The notes under the pieces are model-generated. The model was not told where the DNA came from and ran no database searches. It was given only the letters and a program-made list of their open reading frames with translations. A DNA stretch of 64,000 nt, from positions 1-64,000 of the forward strand of contig CAJAUM010000089.1 of assembly GCA_903945175.1 (NCBI GenBank), written 5' to 3'. The position numbers and the translations under genes are program-made. Source of the stretch: an uncultured Bacteroidales bacterium (GTDB taxonomy: Bacteria; Bacteroidota; Bacteroidia; Bacteroidales; FEN-979). Below are positions 25,789 through 34,498 of the stretch, one piece after another. Positions within the stretch are counted from its first letter, which is position 1. Every line of letters starts with the position of its first letter.

Positions 25789-27717
25789 ATGAAGATATTG
25801 CTGATCAGTCCGGGAAGCCCTGATGATATTGACAGCCAAATTACACAAGGCATTCCATATCTTTTCGCAAAAACACTGTTTGCACCACATGCCATTGCAG
25901 CCGTGGCTGCACTTACGCCACCTGAGCACGAGGTTGCGTTGCATGATGAGTATACCTGCGGCATGGCTGAATCAGCCATACAGAACAATACCTTTGACAT
26001 CATTGGGATTTCGGTGACATCCAATCAGCAAAACAGGTCACTGCAACTTGCCATGTTTTCTAAAAAACACAGCCCGTCGTCGCTTGTTATTTTTGGTGGC
26101 ATCGGGGTGGAACATTTCATTCATAAAACGATGTCGGATGTTGATGTCATTTTCCATGGAGAGGCCGAAGAGACCTGGCCGCGCTTCCTTGAAGATGTAA
26201 AAACAGGCTCCTATCCGCGCATTTACAAGAATATTTCAAAGCCTGATATGACAAAGACGCCTGCTCCGCGATGGGATCTGTTATCAAAAGAGATGAACTC
26301 CTATACCGCCACGTTGTTGCAGACCACCCGTGGATGCCCCTTCGATTGCAGCTTTTGCGATGTCATCTATACTTTTGGCCGAAAACTTCGCAGTAAAACC
26401 ATCGAACAGGTGCTGGAAGAGGTTCGCAGGCTTAGTGCACTGAAGGTGAAGATGATTTTCATTGCGGATGATAACTTTGCCGGAGATAAAAAGTATACCA
26501 AGGCGTTACTTAAGCAGTTGATTCCGCTGAACAACTCCTTCCAAAGCCCGATTGAATTCATTACCCAGATCGACATCACCATTGCCGATGACGTAGAATT
26601 GCTTACCCTGCTCGCCGATTGCAACTTTCAGGCTGTGATGATCGGCATTGAATCGGTGAACGAGCAATCGTTGAAGGATTACAACAAACATCAGAACCTG
26701 CGCATTCCTATTCGTGAAGCCGTTCAGAAGATCCAGGCCTATGGTATTATTGTTTTGGCGCACATGGTCATTGGGGCCGATTCGGACAACGCGGATGTCT
26801 TTAAAAAAACTGAAGCATTCATTGCCGATGCCAACATCGTTCATCATTTGTGCCACCCGCTTGCGGCACCTCCGGGCACCAAAATGTGGTATGAACTCAA
26901 GCGGGCCGGGCGGATCATCCTCACCGATCAGGAAGAGATTGCAGATAAACTCGATATCATTTCGAATATCATCCCCAAGCAGATGACGCGGGTCGAGTTG
27001 TTCGAAGGATTGGCCGATTACTGGGAAAGTATTTATGACCCTGAAAAATTCACCCAACGCGCAATTACATTTATTGAACATGTTCAGTATAAACCCAAGG
27101 TTAAGGAACCTGGCCTGAAAGATCTATGGAATCTACGCAAAATGCTGTGGCGTGTATTCACCTTTTTTATGTTTGATGCCGGAAAGGATCACAAGAAGGC
27201 CTTTTTTACCATTCTCAGGGCTACACAAAAAAAAGGGATGTACTTGTTGCCTAAAATTATATACATCTATACCTGTTACCTGGTTGATTATAACAGGTCA
27301 ATGTATGATGCAAAGGTGGCACGCACCCATGCCCAATGGGAACGTGTAAATGGTCACAAACTCGTCATGGACAATGACCCCATTCCGGTTTCCGAAAAAA
27401 TAAGGGAGCATGCCTCTTCCATGTTTCATACGGCTTACCAGCATATCCAGGCGAGGATATCTCACAAAGAGACGCTTTACACGGCTGTTGTTTCGGCCAT
27501 GGTTGATTTCAACGACCGTTTTGGTAAAAGTTTCGAAACCTATGATGCCTTGCATGAATCTCATATCAGGGATATTTGTGACCGGATACTAAACCAACTA
27601 CCAGATAAAGACCTGCCGACAACAGAACCGATGGGGTCATCCCCCCCTGCCGGATTTGCCCGGGAAATACTTGATGCACTGGACAATGCAGTAAGGTATC
27701 GGTACAGCAACAATTAG
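25789..27717 (+). CDS. Cobalamin-binding-type radical SAM protein with DUF4070-like region
   Basis: A 642-residue protein. Residues 1-140 form a B12-binding-like Rossmann domain (start M-K-I-L-L-I-S-P-G), lacking the D-x-H-x-x-G motif, so cobalamin would bind base-off without His or not at all. The radical-SAM barrel follows with C183-x3-C187-x2-C190. The order of domains and the region after about residue 390 recall the DUF4070 group, which includes HpnR-type hopanoid C-3 methylase relatives. About 200 extra C-terminal residues, rich in Lys and Tyr, have no motif I can name. No hopanoid or other lipid gene adjoins it, so a role in methylating or rearranging a lipid is only a family-based guess. 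It starts six bases after the transglutaminase stop. Confidence 0.8.
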   Translation: MKILLISPGSPDDIDSQITQGIPYLFAKTLFAPHAIAAVAALTPPEHEVALHDEYTCGMAESAIQNNTFDIIGISVTSNQQNRSLQLAMFSKKHSPSSLVIFGGIGVEHFIHKTMSDVDVIFHGEAEETWPRFLEDVKTGSYPRIYKNISKPDMTKTPAPRWDLLSKEMNSYTATLLQTTRGCPFDCSFCDVIYTFGRKLRSKTIEQVLEEVRRLSALKVKMIFIADDNFAGDKKYTKALLKQLIPLNNSFQSPIEFITQIDITIADDVELLTLLADCNFQAVMIGIESVNEQSLKDYNKHQNLRIPIREAVQKIQAYGIIVLAHMVIGADSDNADVFKKTEAFIADANIVHHLCHPLAAPPGTKMWYELKRAGRIILTDQEEIADKLDIISNIIPKQMTRVELFEGLADYWESIYDPEKFTQRAITFIEHVQYKPKVKEPGLKDLWNLRKMLWRVFTFFMFDAGKDHKKAFFTILRATQKKGMYLLPKIIYIYTCYLVDYNRSMYDAKVARTHAQWERVNGHKLVMDNDPIPVSEKIREHASSMFHTAYQHIQARISHKETLYTAVVSAMVDFNDRFGKSFETYDALHESHIRDICDRILNQLPDKDLPTTEPMGSSPPAGFAREILDALDNAVRYRYSNN

Positions 27718-27830
27718 CTGCCTGATAATAAATTTATCACCAATTTTTGTTAATAAAAAGGCCAGGATCACTGTCAGGATGACAGGAATTGATCTGTATT
27801 TTAGGCGAAAATTACAAGATTTCAGGTGCC

Positions 27831-28043
27831 ATGAAAAACATACGACACATAGCCAAAAATGATCTCCTTGATAATAAATTGGAGATTTCAAATCATCAGG
27901 TTGCTGTACCCAAATCGAAATTATCATCTGGATCAGTTGTGGATAAGTATCCTGTCATGCTGGATGATGGCCGTACGATCGTTTATATTTCAGACAAAAG
28001 CAAAGAGAGGGAAATAAGGTTACGATACGCCACGCGCAAATAA
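27831..28043 (+). CDS. Small hypothetical protein (70 aa)
   Basis: A short, charged protein with no signal peptide or transmembrane helix. An ATG at 27831 (M-K-N-I-R-H) is chosen over an upstream in-frame TTG at 27789 because it follows the intergenic region directly and gives a more ordinary N-terminus. The segment V-M-L-D-D-G-R-T-I-V-Y-I-S-D resembles a beta hairpin, and the tail is basic. I do not recognise the family. Codon use looks like that of neighbouring genes. It is convergent with the efflux pump gene. A CTGTCA-GGA-TGACAG hairpin lies 50 bases upstream. Confidence 0.45.
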   Translation: MKNIRHIAKNDLLDNKLEISNHQVAVPKSKLSSGSVVDKYPVMLDDGRTIVYISDKSKEREIRLRYATRK

Positions 28044-28076
28044 TTTTAATTCATTTCCAATCACAGCCCCCTTCGA

Positions 28077-31000
28077 TCATTCATACCTGCCTGTCGCTTG
28101 CTTATATTGGGTAAGTCGAATATTATAGTTTGAATGTGCTTCGGCAAATCGGTTTTGAGTTTGTTGTAGCAGGACTTGTGCCTCAAGCATGTCCGAAATA
28201 TTAACAATGCCTGCTTTATAGTTATCCCCGTTTATTCTGAGATTTTCCTCAGCCTGCATCAATGATTCAACCATGACCTCTATTTGTTTGCAGGCTTCGG
28301 TGAGGTCGAACCAATATTGTCTCATTTGGAGGGTAAGACGCGTAGCCGCATTCTGACTTGTATTTGACATAATCTCTTCCCTGATCTTTCGCTCCTTGAT
28401 ACTGTGAGAAGCTTCCCACCATCCTGAGATGGGGAACTTTGCAGTTGCGAAAGCGACCGTATTTCCCATTTGGTCGCCCATAATATTGGTATAATAGGAC
28501 CCGATTCCCACGCCAACTTCGGGCAGATACTCTCCGAGTTTCATGCGCGACTGGAGTTCTTCTGCTTCAATACTTTTCTTCAAAAGCTTATATTCTTCCC
28601 TGTTTTCAAGGGCCTGCGCAGGATCGACCCATGCAGATGAAGGAGGAAGCAGTACCGTGAGGGTATCCGTAATAACAAGCGCAGTATCATAAACAATACC
28701 CATGGTCTGGCATAGGGCCATCGAAGCCATCCTGATGCCATTTTCCAATTGCAAACGGCTGATTTTAAGATCCCCCTGCTTGAGCTGGACCTTCATCACA
28801 TCATTGCGGTTGATGATCCCTGCATGCCAGGCATCACCGGCCTGTTTATAAAGTGTATCGAGCAGGTTTTCTGCAAGCTGCTGGGCTTTCATCTTTTTGT
28901 AAAGCATAATCAGTTGCCAATATTCCTGCTCGGTTTTCAGCAGTACCTCATTTCTTGAAAGAATTTTCCGGCTGTTACTTACGCTTATACCCAACGTGGC
29001 AAGTGCATTGCCGGTGATGATCCGGCCTCCTGCGAATAATGGCTGAACTGCTGAGATCATCCCAATGGTACCTTTACCAAAATAGGACATGGTAACATCC
29101 GGAAAATAGGCGTATTGAGTCGGCGGGAACAAGTGACTGGGGTTTCCATCATAAACCGGGAGATTTCCTCCCTTCATGGTGATATCGAACAGTGGATCCT
29201 GCGCTTTAAAGGAGAAGCCTGTTGCTTCAATTTTTGGGAAAAACCGTGTAAAGGCCATCTTTTTTGTCTGTTTCGACGCCTCTATTTCAAGTCCTGCATT
29301 CTTTATACCGACATTGTTTTCCAGGGCCAGATTTTTACAATCGGCAAGGGAATAAGTCTTCTGTGCATTCAAAGCCGGTGTGGCCAATAAAAGGATCAAT
29401 CCAGCCATGATCGCACCGGCTGTTGCTGCAATGGGACGCCGCTCCGATTTTTCACCGGAGGATTTGTCGATTCCGCGAAAGATGAGCCAATAGACAACCG
29501 GTAAAACAAAAACAAGGAATACCATGGAAAGAATGGTCCCAAAACAGATCACGGTTCCCATCGGGGCCCAGAGTGCACTTTTACTTACAATCATTGGGAT
29601 GACACCGACAGATGCAGCCGCTGAGGTCAGAAAAATAGGGCGCATCCTGCGTTTTCCTGCTTCGATTGCAGCCTCTCTGACCGTCATTCCATGGGTAATC
29701 CTTAACTCTTCCGCGTAATCGAGCATGATGATCCCGTTACGCACAACGATACCAATTACACTGACAACACCAAGAATGGAGGTAAGCCCGAATTCCACCC
29801 CGATGATCAGTCCTCCGAGGCATGCACCTAAAAGGGTCAGGCTGGATGAACCGAGCACAAGCAATGACAGGCTGATCTTTCTGAAATGGAATAACAGGAT
29901 CATGAAAATGATGATGATACTGAGTACAAAACCAGAAAGGATGCGTGGCAGGGTTTCCATATCAGATTCCTTTGTACCGCCATAGGATAGCACAATCCCT
30001 TCAGGTAACCGGATTTTTTCCATTCGCTTTTTTACCTCCGGGAAAATTTCATTTACGCTGGCCTTCCTGTCCAGATCTGCCAAAACCGTGATGGTCCTGA
30101 TGCCATTCCTGTGCACAATCTGGCCCCTGCTCCACTCGGGTTTCACAACGGCAATTTGCCTCAGGGGAACAGAAATACCAGGGATCACGGAGTGGATATA
30201 ATCGTTCTCAATGCCGGTATCTGTGAGGGTGTCATTCCTTTCAGTCTTTACGACGACAGGGAGCGCACGGTCTCCCTCCCAAAGGGTAGTCACAGGCAAT
30301 CCGTCAAGGTGCATGGCCAGATTTGCTGCCACGGTTGTTCTGTTGATCCCCAATCGGTTTGCCTGCGAGGCGTCCAAATCGATGAAAATACCAGGAAGCC
30401 GCTCTTCAAAGTTCGTCCTTATGTGAGAAATGCCATTGATCCGGCCCATCATTAAAGCTGCCTTTTCTGCACTTTTCTGCAATTCGTCCAGGTTATCTCC
30501 TGAAAAGCGCACCTCAAGGGGAGCGGCCACAGCCTGGTAATCCAACTCTTTGAACCTGACATAGGCATTTGGGAAATAGTGTGCATAACCATTTGAAAAT
30601 TTGTCCAGAACAGCCTTTGTTGACTGGATTGAAGCGGTATTGACAATGAACTGTCCATAATTTTTTGTCGGAAGGTTGGGAGCATAGGTTGTATGAAAAC
30701 GTGGTGAACTGGTCCCGATAAAGGATGTAACCGAAACCACAAGGGAGTCTGTTTTCAATAATTTTTCAAGACTGTCGCAAACAAGCGCGGTCTCTTCCAG
30801 CGAACCTCCCTTTGGAAGATAGATCTCAACAGCAAATTGGTTGCGGTCGGCAATGGGCATTAAACGCTGCGGAATCTGGGTGAACAGGATAACCCCCGCA
30901 ATTACGGAAATCAGGCCTGTTCCAACAGTCAAATATTTGTAGCGAAAAGCCCATCCCAGTAAGAATTCATAGGATTTCTGAATTGCCTCAAGCATGGTTT

Positions 31001-32528
31001 TATGGCTCTTCTTCGCGCTGGCCTCCTTGTGAAATCCTTTTTTTATAAAGAAATATTGCAGAAATGGAATAACCAGCATCGCAACCAGAAGAGATATCCC
31101 CAGCGTAAGGGTAACAGTCCATGGGAAGAACTCAACAAAATCGTGAAAGGTTCCTTTGAGGGTGAAAAGGAAAGGGAAAAAGGTGATACTGATCGCCAGG
31201 GTAGCGGACAAGATGGCTTTAAAGAAGCCTTTGGCACTTGTAACGGAGGCATCCCACCGTGAGAATCCGTGATCCAGCTTCTCCATATAGCTGTCGACAA
31301 TCACGACCGAATTATCTACGATCATCCCGAGCACAACAATCAGGGCTGCCAGCGTCACCGTATTCAGCTCAAGCCCGGCCATGTACATCAATCCAACTGA
31401 AATGAAGATGGTGATGGGAATGGAGGCTGCCGATACCGACGCGGCGCGGAACGGGAGGAGGAGCATGGTGACCAGGATCACTGCCGCGATGGCGAAGAGC
31501 AGCTCCTTCAGGAAGGTCGCCACCGAATCACTGACCACTTCAGGCTGGTCGGCAATGCGGCTGATGAAATATCCCCCGGGCAGCTCTTTCTTAAACTTTT
31601 CAAGTATCGTATTCACCTCCGATCCAAATTGCACAATGTTATTCCCATCCTGCATCTCAAGGGAGATAAGCAGGCATTTCATGCCATTGTTGAGGATATA
31701 GCTATCGGGATCAGGGTACGCTCTCACGATCCGGGCCACATCTTTCAACCGCACGATGTTTCCCAAAGGATCGGAGTAAATGATCTGTTCGGCAATCTCT
31801 TTTTCAGTGGAGTAGGATTCTGAGATATGGACAGGAATCTCCATCTTGCTATTCCGGATGGTGCCGCTGGTAGTGGTCAAACCCTGGGTAAACAGGCTGG
31901 CCAGCAAGGTAGTGGAATTGATACCCAGGCTGGTGAGTTTCTCGGGTTCCAGATAAACCGTGATCTGCTCTTTTTGAAGACCATATCTTCTGATCTTTGA
32001 GACTGGCTCCAGAGTCCGGAGCTCTCCCTCCAGCTTATCGAGCCACTGTTCGAGTTGCCGGTAGCTTGCCCGGTCCGATTCAAGGGATATCAGCAATGCA
32101 GAGGTATCGCCAAAATCACTGTTCGAAAAAAGCGCAAAAACGCCTGCAGGCAGTTGATTCCTGAACAGGGAAAGCCCATGGTTTAACTTTGACCAGAATT
32201 CATCCGCATTCCTGACGTTTTCATTCAGTTCAACGAAAATTATCATCATCCCCTCTTTTGACACGGAGTAGGTCTTTTTCTTCCTGATCTCCTTGAAGCC
32301 AAAAAGGTACTTCTCCACTTTGCCGGTAAGTTGTTCCTCAACCTGTGCGGCAGTTGCCCCTGGAAAAACTCCAATCACCAGTCCCTGACGGATGGTCACA
32401 ACAGGAAACTCCTGACGTGGCATCTGAAAAAGCGCATAAATTCCAAATGCAATGAGCAATATGATGAGGAGAAACACAATATGCCAGTGTTTCATGGCTG
32501 ATCCTACAATGCCATCCCTAGTTTTCAT
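28077..32528 (-). CDS. RND efflux transporter fused to a TolC-like outer-membrane factor
   Basis: A single frame of 1,483 residues from the ATG at 32528 joins two normally separate parts of a tripartite pump. Residues 1 to about 1025 are an AcrB/MdtB-type RND permease: a first TM helix near 17-36, two large periplasmic loops, a central TM bundle with V-D-N-S-V-V-I-V-D around 400-410, and a final bundle ending in V-Y-W-L-I-F-R-G. After a basic linker comes a hydrophobic helix and A-T-P-A-L-N-A1055-Q1056, which looks like an internal signal peptide. Residues 1056-1483 are an outer-membrane-factor domain (Y-S-L-A-D-C-K-N-L-A-L-E-N-N start, TolC-type helical hairpins). An ORF start at 32561 is possible but would overlap the adaptor gene more. 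It overlaps the adaptor gene by 11 bases. Substrate unknown; a hydrophobic compound or drug is most likely. Confidence 0.92.
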   Translation of the reverse strand: MKTRDGIVGSAMKHWHIVFLLIILLIAFGIYALFQMPRQEFPVVTIRQGLVIGVFPGATAAQVEEQLTGKVEKYLFGFKEIRKKKTYSVSKEGMMIIFVELNENVRNADEFWSKLNHGLSLFRNQLPAGVFALFSNSDFGDTSALLISLESDRASYRQLEQWLDKLEGELRTLEPVSKIRRYGLQKEQITVYLEPEKLTSLGINSTTLLASLFTQGLTTTSGTIRNSKMEIPVHISESYSTEKEIAEQIIYSDPLGNIVRLKDVARIVRAYPDPDSYILNNGMKCLLISLEMQDGNNIVQFGSEVNTILEKFKKELPGGYFISRIADQPEVVSDSVATFLKELLFAIAAVILVTMLLLPFRAASVSAASIPITIFISVGLMYMAGLELNTVTLAALIVVLGMIVDNSVVIVDSYMEKLDHGFSRWDASVTSAKGFFKAILSATLAISITFFPFLFTLKGTFHDFVEFFPWTVTLTLGISLLVAMLVIPFLQYFFIKKGFHKEASAKKSHKTMLEAIQKSYEFLLGWAFRYKYLTVGTGLISVIAGVILFTQIPQRLMPIADRNQFAVEIYLPKGGSLEETALVCDSLEKLLKTDSLVVSVTSFIGTSSPRFHTTYAPNLPTKNYGQFIVNTASIQSTKAVLDKFSNGYAHYFPNAYVRFKELDYQAVAAPLEVRFSGDNLDELQKSAEKAALMMGRINGISHIRTNFEERLPGIFIDLDASQANRLGINRTTVAANLAMHLDGLPVTTLWEGDRALPVVVKTERNDTLTDTGIENDYIHSVIPGISVPLRQIAVVKPEWSRGQIVHRNGIRTITVLADLDRKASVNEIFPEVKKRMEKIRLPEGIVLSYGGTKESDMETLPRILSGFVLSIIIIFMILLFHFRKISLSLLVLGSSSLTLLGACLGGLIIGVEFGLTSILGVVSVIGIVVRNGIIMLDYAEELRITHGMTVREAAIEAGKRRMRPIFLTSAAASVGVIPMIVSKSALWAPMGTVICFGTILSMVFLVFVLPVVYWLIFRGIDKSSGEKSERRPIAATAGAIMAGLILLLATPALNAQKTYSLADCKNLALENNVGIKNAGLEIEASKQTKKMAFTRFFPKIEATGFSFKAQDPLFDITMKGGNLPVYDGNPSHLFPPTQYAYFPDVTMSYFGKGTIGMISAVQPLFAGGRIITGNALATLGISVSNSRKILSRNEVLLKTEQEYWQLIMLYKKMKAQQLAENLLDTLYKQAGDAWHAGIINRNDVMKVQLKQGDLKISRLQLENGIRMASMALCQTMGIVYDTALVITDTLTVLLPPSSAWVDPAQALENREEYKLLKKSIEAEELQSRMKLGEYLPEVGVGIGSYYTNIMGDQMGNTVAFATAKFPISGWWEASHSIKERKIREEIMSNTSQNAATRLTLQMRQYWFDLTEACKQIEVMVESLMQAEENLRINGDNYKAGIVNISDMLEAQVLLQQTQNRFAEAHSNYNIRLTQYKQATGRYE

Positions 32529-33579
32529 CTCTTCCAATGATTTCAATATTATCATTATCATTCAGTTGCTGATACCCTTCCACAATCAATCGATCACCTG
32601 TTTTTAAACCATCCTTCACAATTACCTTTAGGTCTTGCGCGGTGCCGGTTACGATCATTTGCTTCAGGGCTTTCTTTGCGATGGGATCGGCCAGGTAAAC
32701 AAACCTCCTCCCCTCTTCATCCGTTTGCACTGCATTCAGAGGAATAAGGATCAGGGCACTGCGATCGGGGCGGTCGAGGTAAACCCGTCCGATCATTCCC
32801 GGCATAAGTCTTTCAGATTGGTTGTCGACCATGATCCTGACATCGTAGGTATGTGAGATTGGATTGGCCATGACTCCCTTTTCCTTGATTTTGCCAGTGA
32901 ACATGGCCTCGTTCAGGGCCGGTAAACGGATTGTCGCAATCTGACCGATAAGGATCTGCGGTATTTCCTTTTCCGGAACGGAGATCTTAATCTTCACCTG
33001 CCGGATGTCGATCAGGGTCAGAACCGTTTTTATTGGCATGACGTTCTCGCCTGGCTCCAGGGTTCGTTTGCCGATGATGCCATCAGCCGGTGATATAAGC
33101 TCGCAGTAAGAGAGATTTTTCAGGGCAACCTGGGTCGCGGCCCTGGCCTGGTCAAGGGATGTCTGTATCTCCACAAACCTGATCTCAGGAAGACTTCCTT
33201 TGTTAAAAAGTTCAGAGAGCCTGCGATACGCATCTTCAGCCTGATTTTCCTTTGCTAGCGCAATCTGGTAAGCCTGACTGTAATTCTCATTATTGAGAAC
33301 TGCCAGCTTTTCCCCTTTTTTCACCTTGCGCCCCTCCGAAACCAGCACCTGCTCAACCAACCCTGTGGTCATAAAACTCAACGGGACGGAGGAAGATTCT
33401 TCAACGGTCCCGATGTAATAATCAGATGATTCCGTTTCCGGGGCCACCACCGCAATGGCTACTCTGACCGGCTGCTCTGCAGAGTCCATTCCAACCCGGC
33501 CGGCACACCCTGAAAGCAGCAAAAGCCCAACGGGCAGCATTATGATAAAGATTTTTTTTCTGGTCATGTTACCTTTCAT
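32518..33579 (-). CDS. RND efflux membrane-fusion (adaptor) lipoprotein
   Basis: Periplasmic adaptor that joins the inner-membrane RND pump to the outer-membrane channel. The 353-residue protein has a lipobox (L-L-L-S-G-C25), then the usual order: beta-barrel strand, biotinyl-lipoyl half-motif (G-L-V-E-Q-V-L-V-S-E-G-R-K-V-K-K-G), a short alpha-hairpin (about 100-155), second lipoyl half (S-P-A-D-G-I-I-G-K), beta-barrel and membrane-proximal domain. The short hairpin is typical of MexA/AcrA types. It is the first gene after the TetR regulator on the same strand and overlaps the pump gene, giving a tetR-adaptor-pump/OMF order, which makes it likely that the repressor controls the pump. Confidence 0.93.
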   Translation of the reverse strand: MKGNMTRKKIFIIMLPVGLLLLSGCAGRVGMDSAEQPVRVAIAVVAPETESSDYYIGTVEESSSVPLSFMTTGLVEQVLVSEGRKVKKGEKLAVLNNENYSQAYQIALAKENQAEDAYRRLSELFNKGSLPEIRFVEIQTSLDQARAATQVALKNLSYCELISPADGIIGKRTLEPGENVMPIKTVLTLIDIRQVKIKISVPEKEIPQILIGQIATIRLPALNEAMFTGKIKEKGVMANPISHTYDVRIMVDNQSERLMPGMIGRVYLDRPDRSALILIPLNAVQTDEEGRRFVYLADPIAKKALKQMIVTGTAQDLKVIVKDGLKTGDRLIVEGYQQLNDNDNIEIIGRDEN

Positions 33580-33651
33580 TTAATGTGATCATGTGATAAT
33601 ATTAAACTATAAAACGATATTGGTATTTTGGTCGAATTATGGATAAAAAAA

Positions 33652-34254
33652 TTATCGTTTCAGCCCCCGGAGAAACACTTCGCTGAGTACACCGATCCGT
33701 TCATCCCAATGAGGAAACCGTTCCTCTACCACCAGGTCGACCATGATGCCGCGCAATGCTGACACAATAGAATAGGCAATGAGGTCAACATCTGCTTCAA
33801 TCTCGCTGACCCATTCTTTTCTTTCAACTCCCAGTGAAAGAATCTCCCTGATGAACTGCACCTCATAGTTGTCCATTTTATATTTCAAATTCACGATCGT
33901 CTTCAGGTTCTCCCCTATCTCTCCTTTCATGATCTGGTATAGGAGTATCTTCTTTTGAACTGATTTGATTGCAGTGGTGAAGTAGATGCGCAATTTCTCT
34001 TCAGCGCTGCTAACATTTTCAACAGAAGAACGAATTTCCTGAAAGACATCGCGGATCTCGTTGGAAACGACCGCCTCAAATATCTCTTCTTTGTTCTTGT
34101 AGTAATAATAAAGTGTGCTTTTCCCTTTGTTTAGAGCCCGGGCAATGTCTTCCATGGTGGTTTTGATAAGACCATACTTCTGAAACAGGCCCCTGGCAGC
34201 CGCAATGATTTCAGCTTTTATGAGATCTTCTTTGTTGATTTCAATTTTAGTCAT
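33652..34254 (-). CDS. TetR family transcriptional regulator
   Basis: A 200-residue repressor. The N-terminal helix-turn-helix reads I-I-A-A-A-R-G-L-F, then T-T-M-E-D-I-A-R-A-L-N-K-G-K-S-T-L-Y-Y-Y-Y at about 30-50, the TetR_N signature. The C-terminal helical domain would bind the inducer, perhaps a pump substrate. It sits directly upstream of the adaptor gene with 72 bases between, and its own promoter region contains an imperfect palindrome (34312-34325). It probably represses itself and the efflux operon. Confidence 0.93.
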   Translation of the reverse strand: MTKIEINKEDLIKAEIIAAARGLFQKYGLIKTTMEDIARALNKGKSTLYYYYKNKEEIFEAVVSNEIRDVFQEIRSSVENVSSAEEKLRIYFTTAIKSVQKKILLYQIMKGEIGENLKTIVNLKYKMDNYEVQFIREILSLGVERKEWVSEIEADVDLIAYSIVSALRGIMVDLVVEERFPHWDERIGVLSEVFLRGLKR

Positions 34255-34278
34255 AATGACCTATTTCGTTTTGCGGTC

Positions 34279-34307
34279 CAAAGATACAATAATAATAATA
34301 ATAACAA
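34279..34307 (-). promoter_or_regulatory. Promoter of the tetR-efflux operon
   Basis: On the minus strand TTG (34307-34305) is separated by 18 bases, mostly an ATT triplet run, from TATCTTTG (34286-34279), a perfect -7 element. It ends 25 bases before the tetR ATG. Spacing and sequence fit the Bacteroidota housekeeping promoter. Confidence 0.55.
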
Positions 34308-34311
34308 GCAT

Positions 34312-34325
34312 CACATCATGTAGTG
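34312..34325. promoter_or_regulatory. Possible TetR operator palindrome
   Basis: CACATCATGTAGTG is an imperfect palindrome (CAC-at-CATG-ta-GTG; ten of fourteen positions symmetric) directly upstream of the -33 box of the tetR promoter. Its position suits a repressor site, but no second copy was found before the adaptor gene. Confidence 0.3.
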
Positions 34326-34498
34326 TAAAACATCACCAAAAAAAATCATTTCAACTATTTGATTTTGAATAATGATAACTTATCTTAGCTCTCTTTTTCA
34401 TTCTCATTCAGAATGATATTTTTTTTTGACCTGACAGAATACTTTCTGATTGGCCCACAAAGCCCTGCAGAAGGAATATAATAAATAAGCATTCCGTC

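Noticed and set aside
27789-28043. TTG at 27789 as start of the small protein before the efflux operon
   Set aside because: An ATG at 27831 in the same frame is better placed; the added 14 residues look like translated intergenic sequence.
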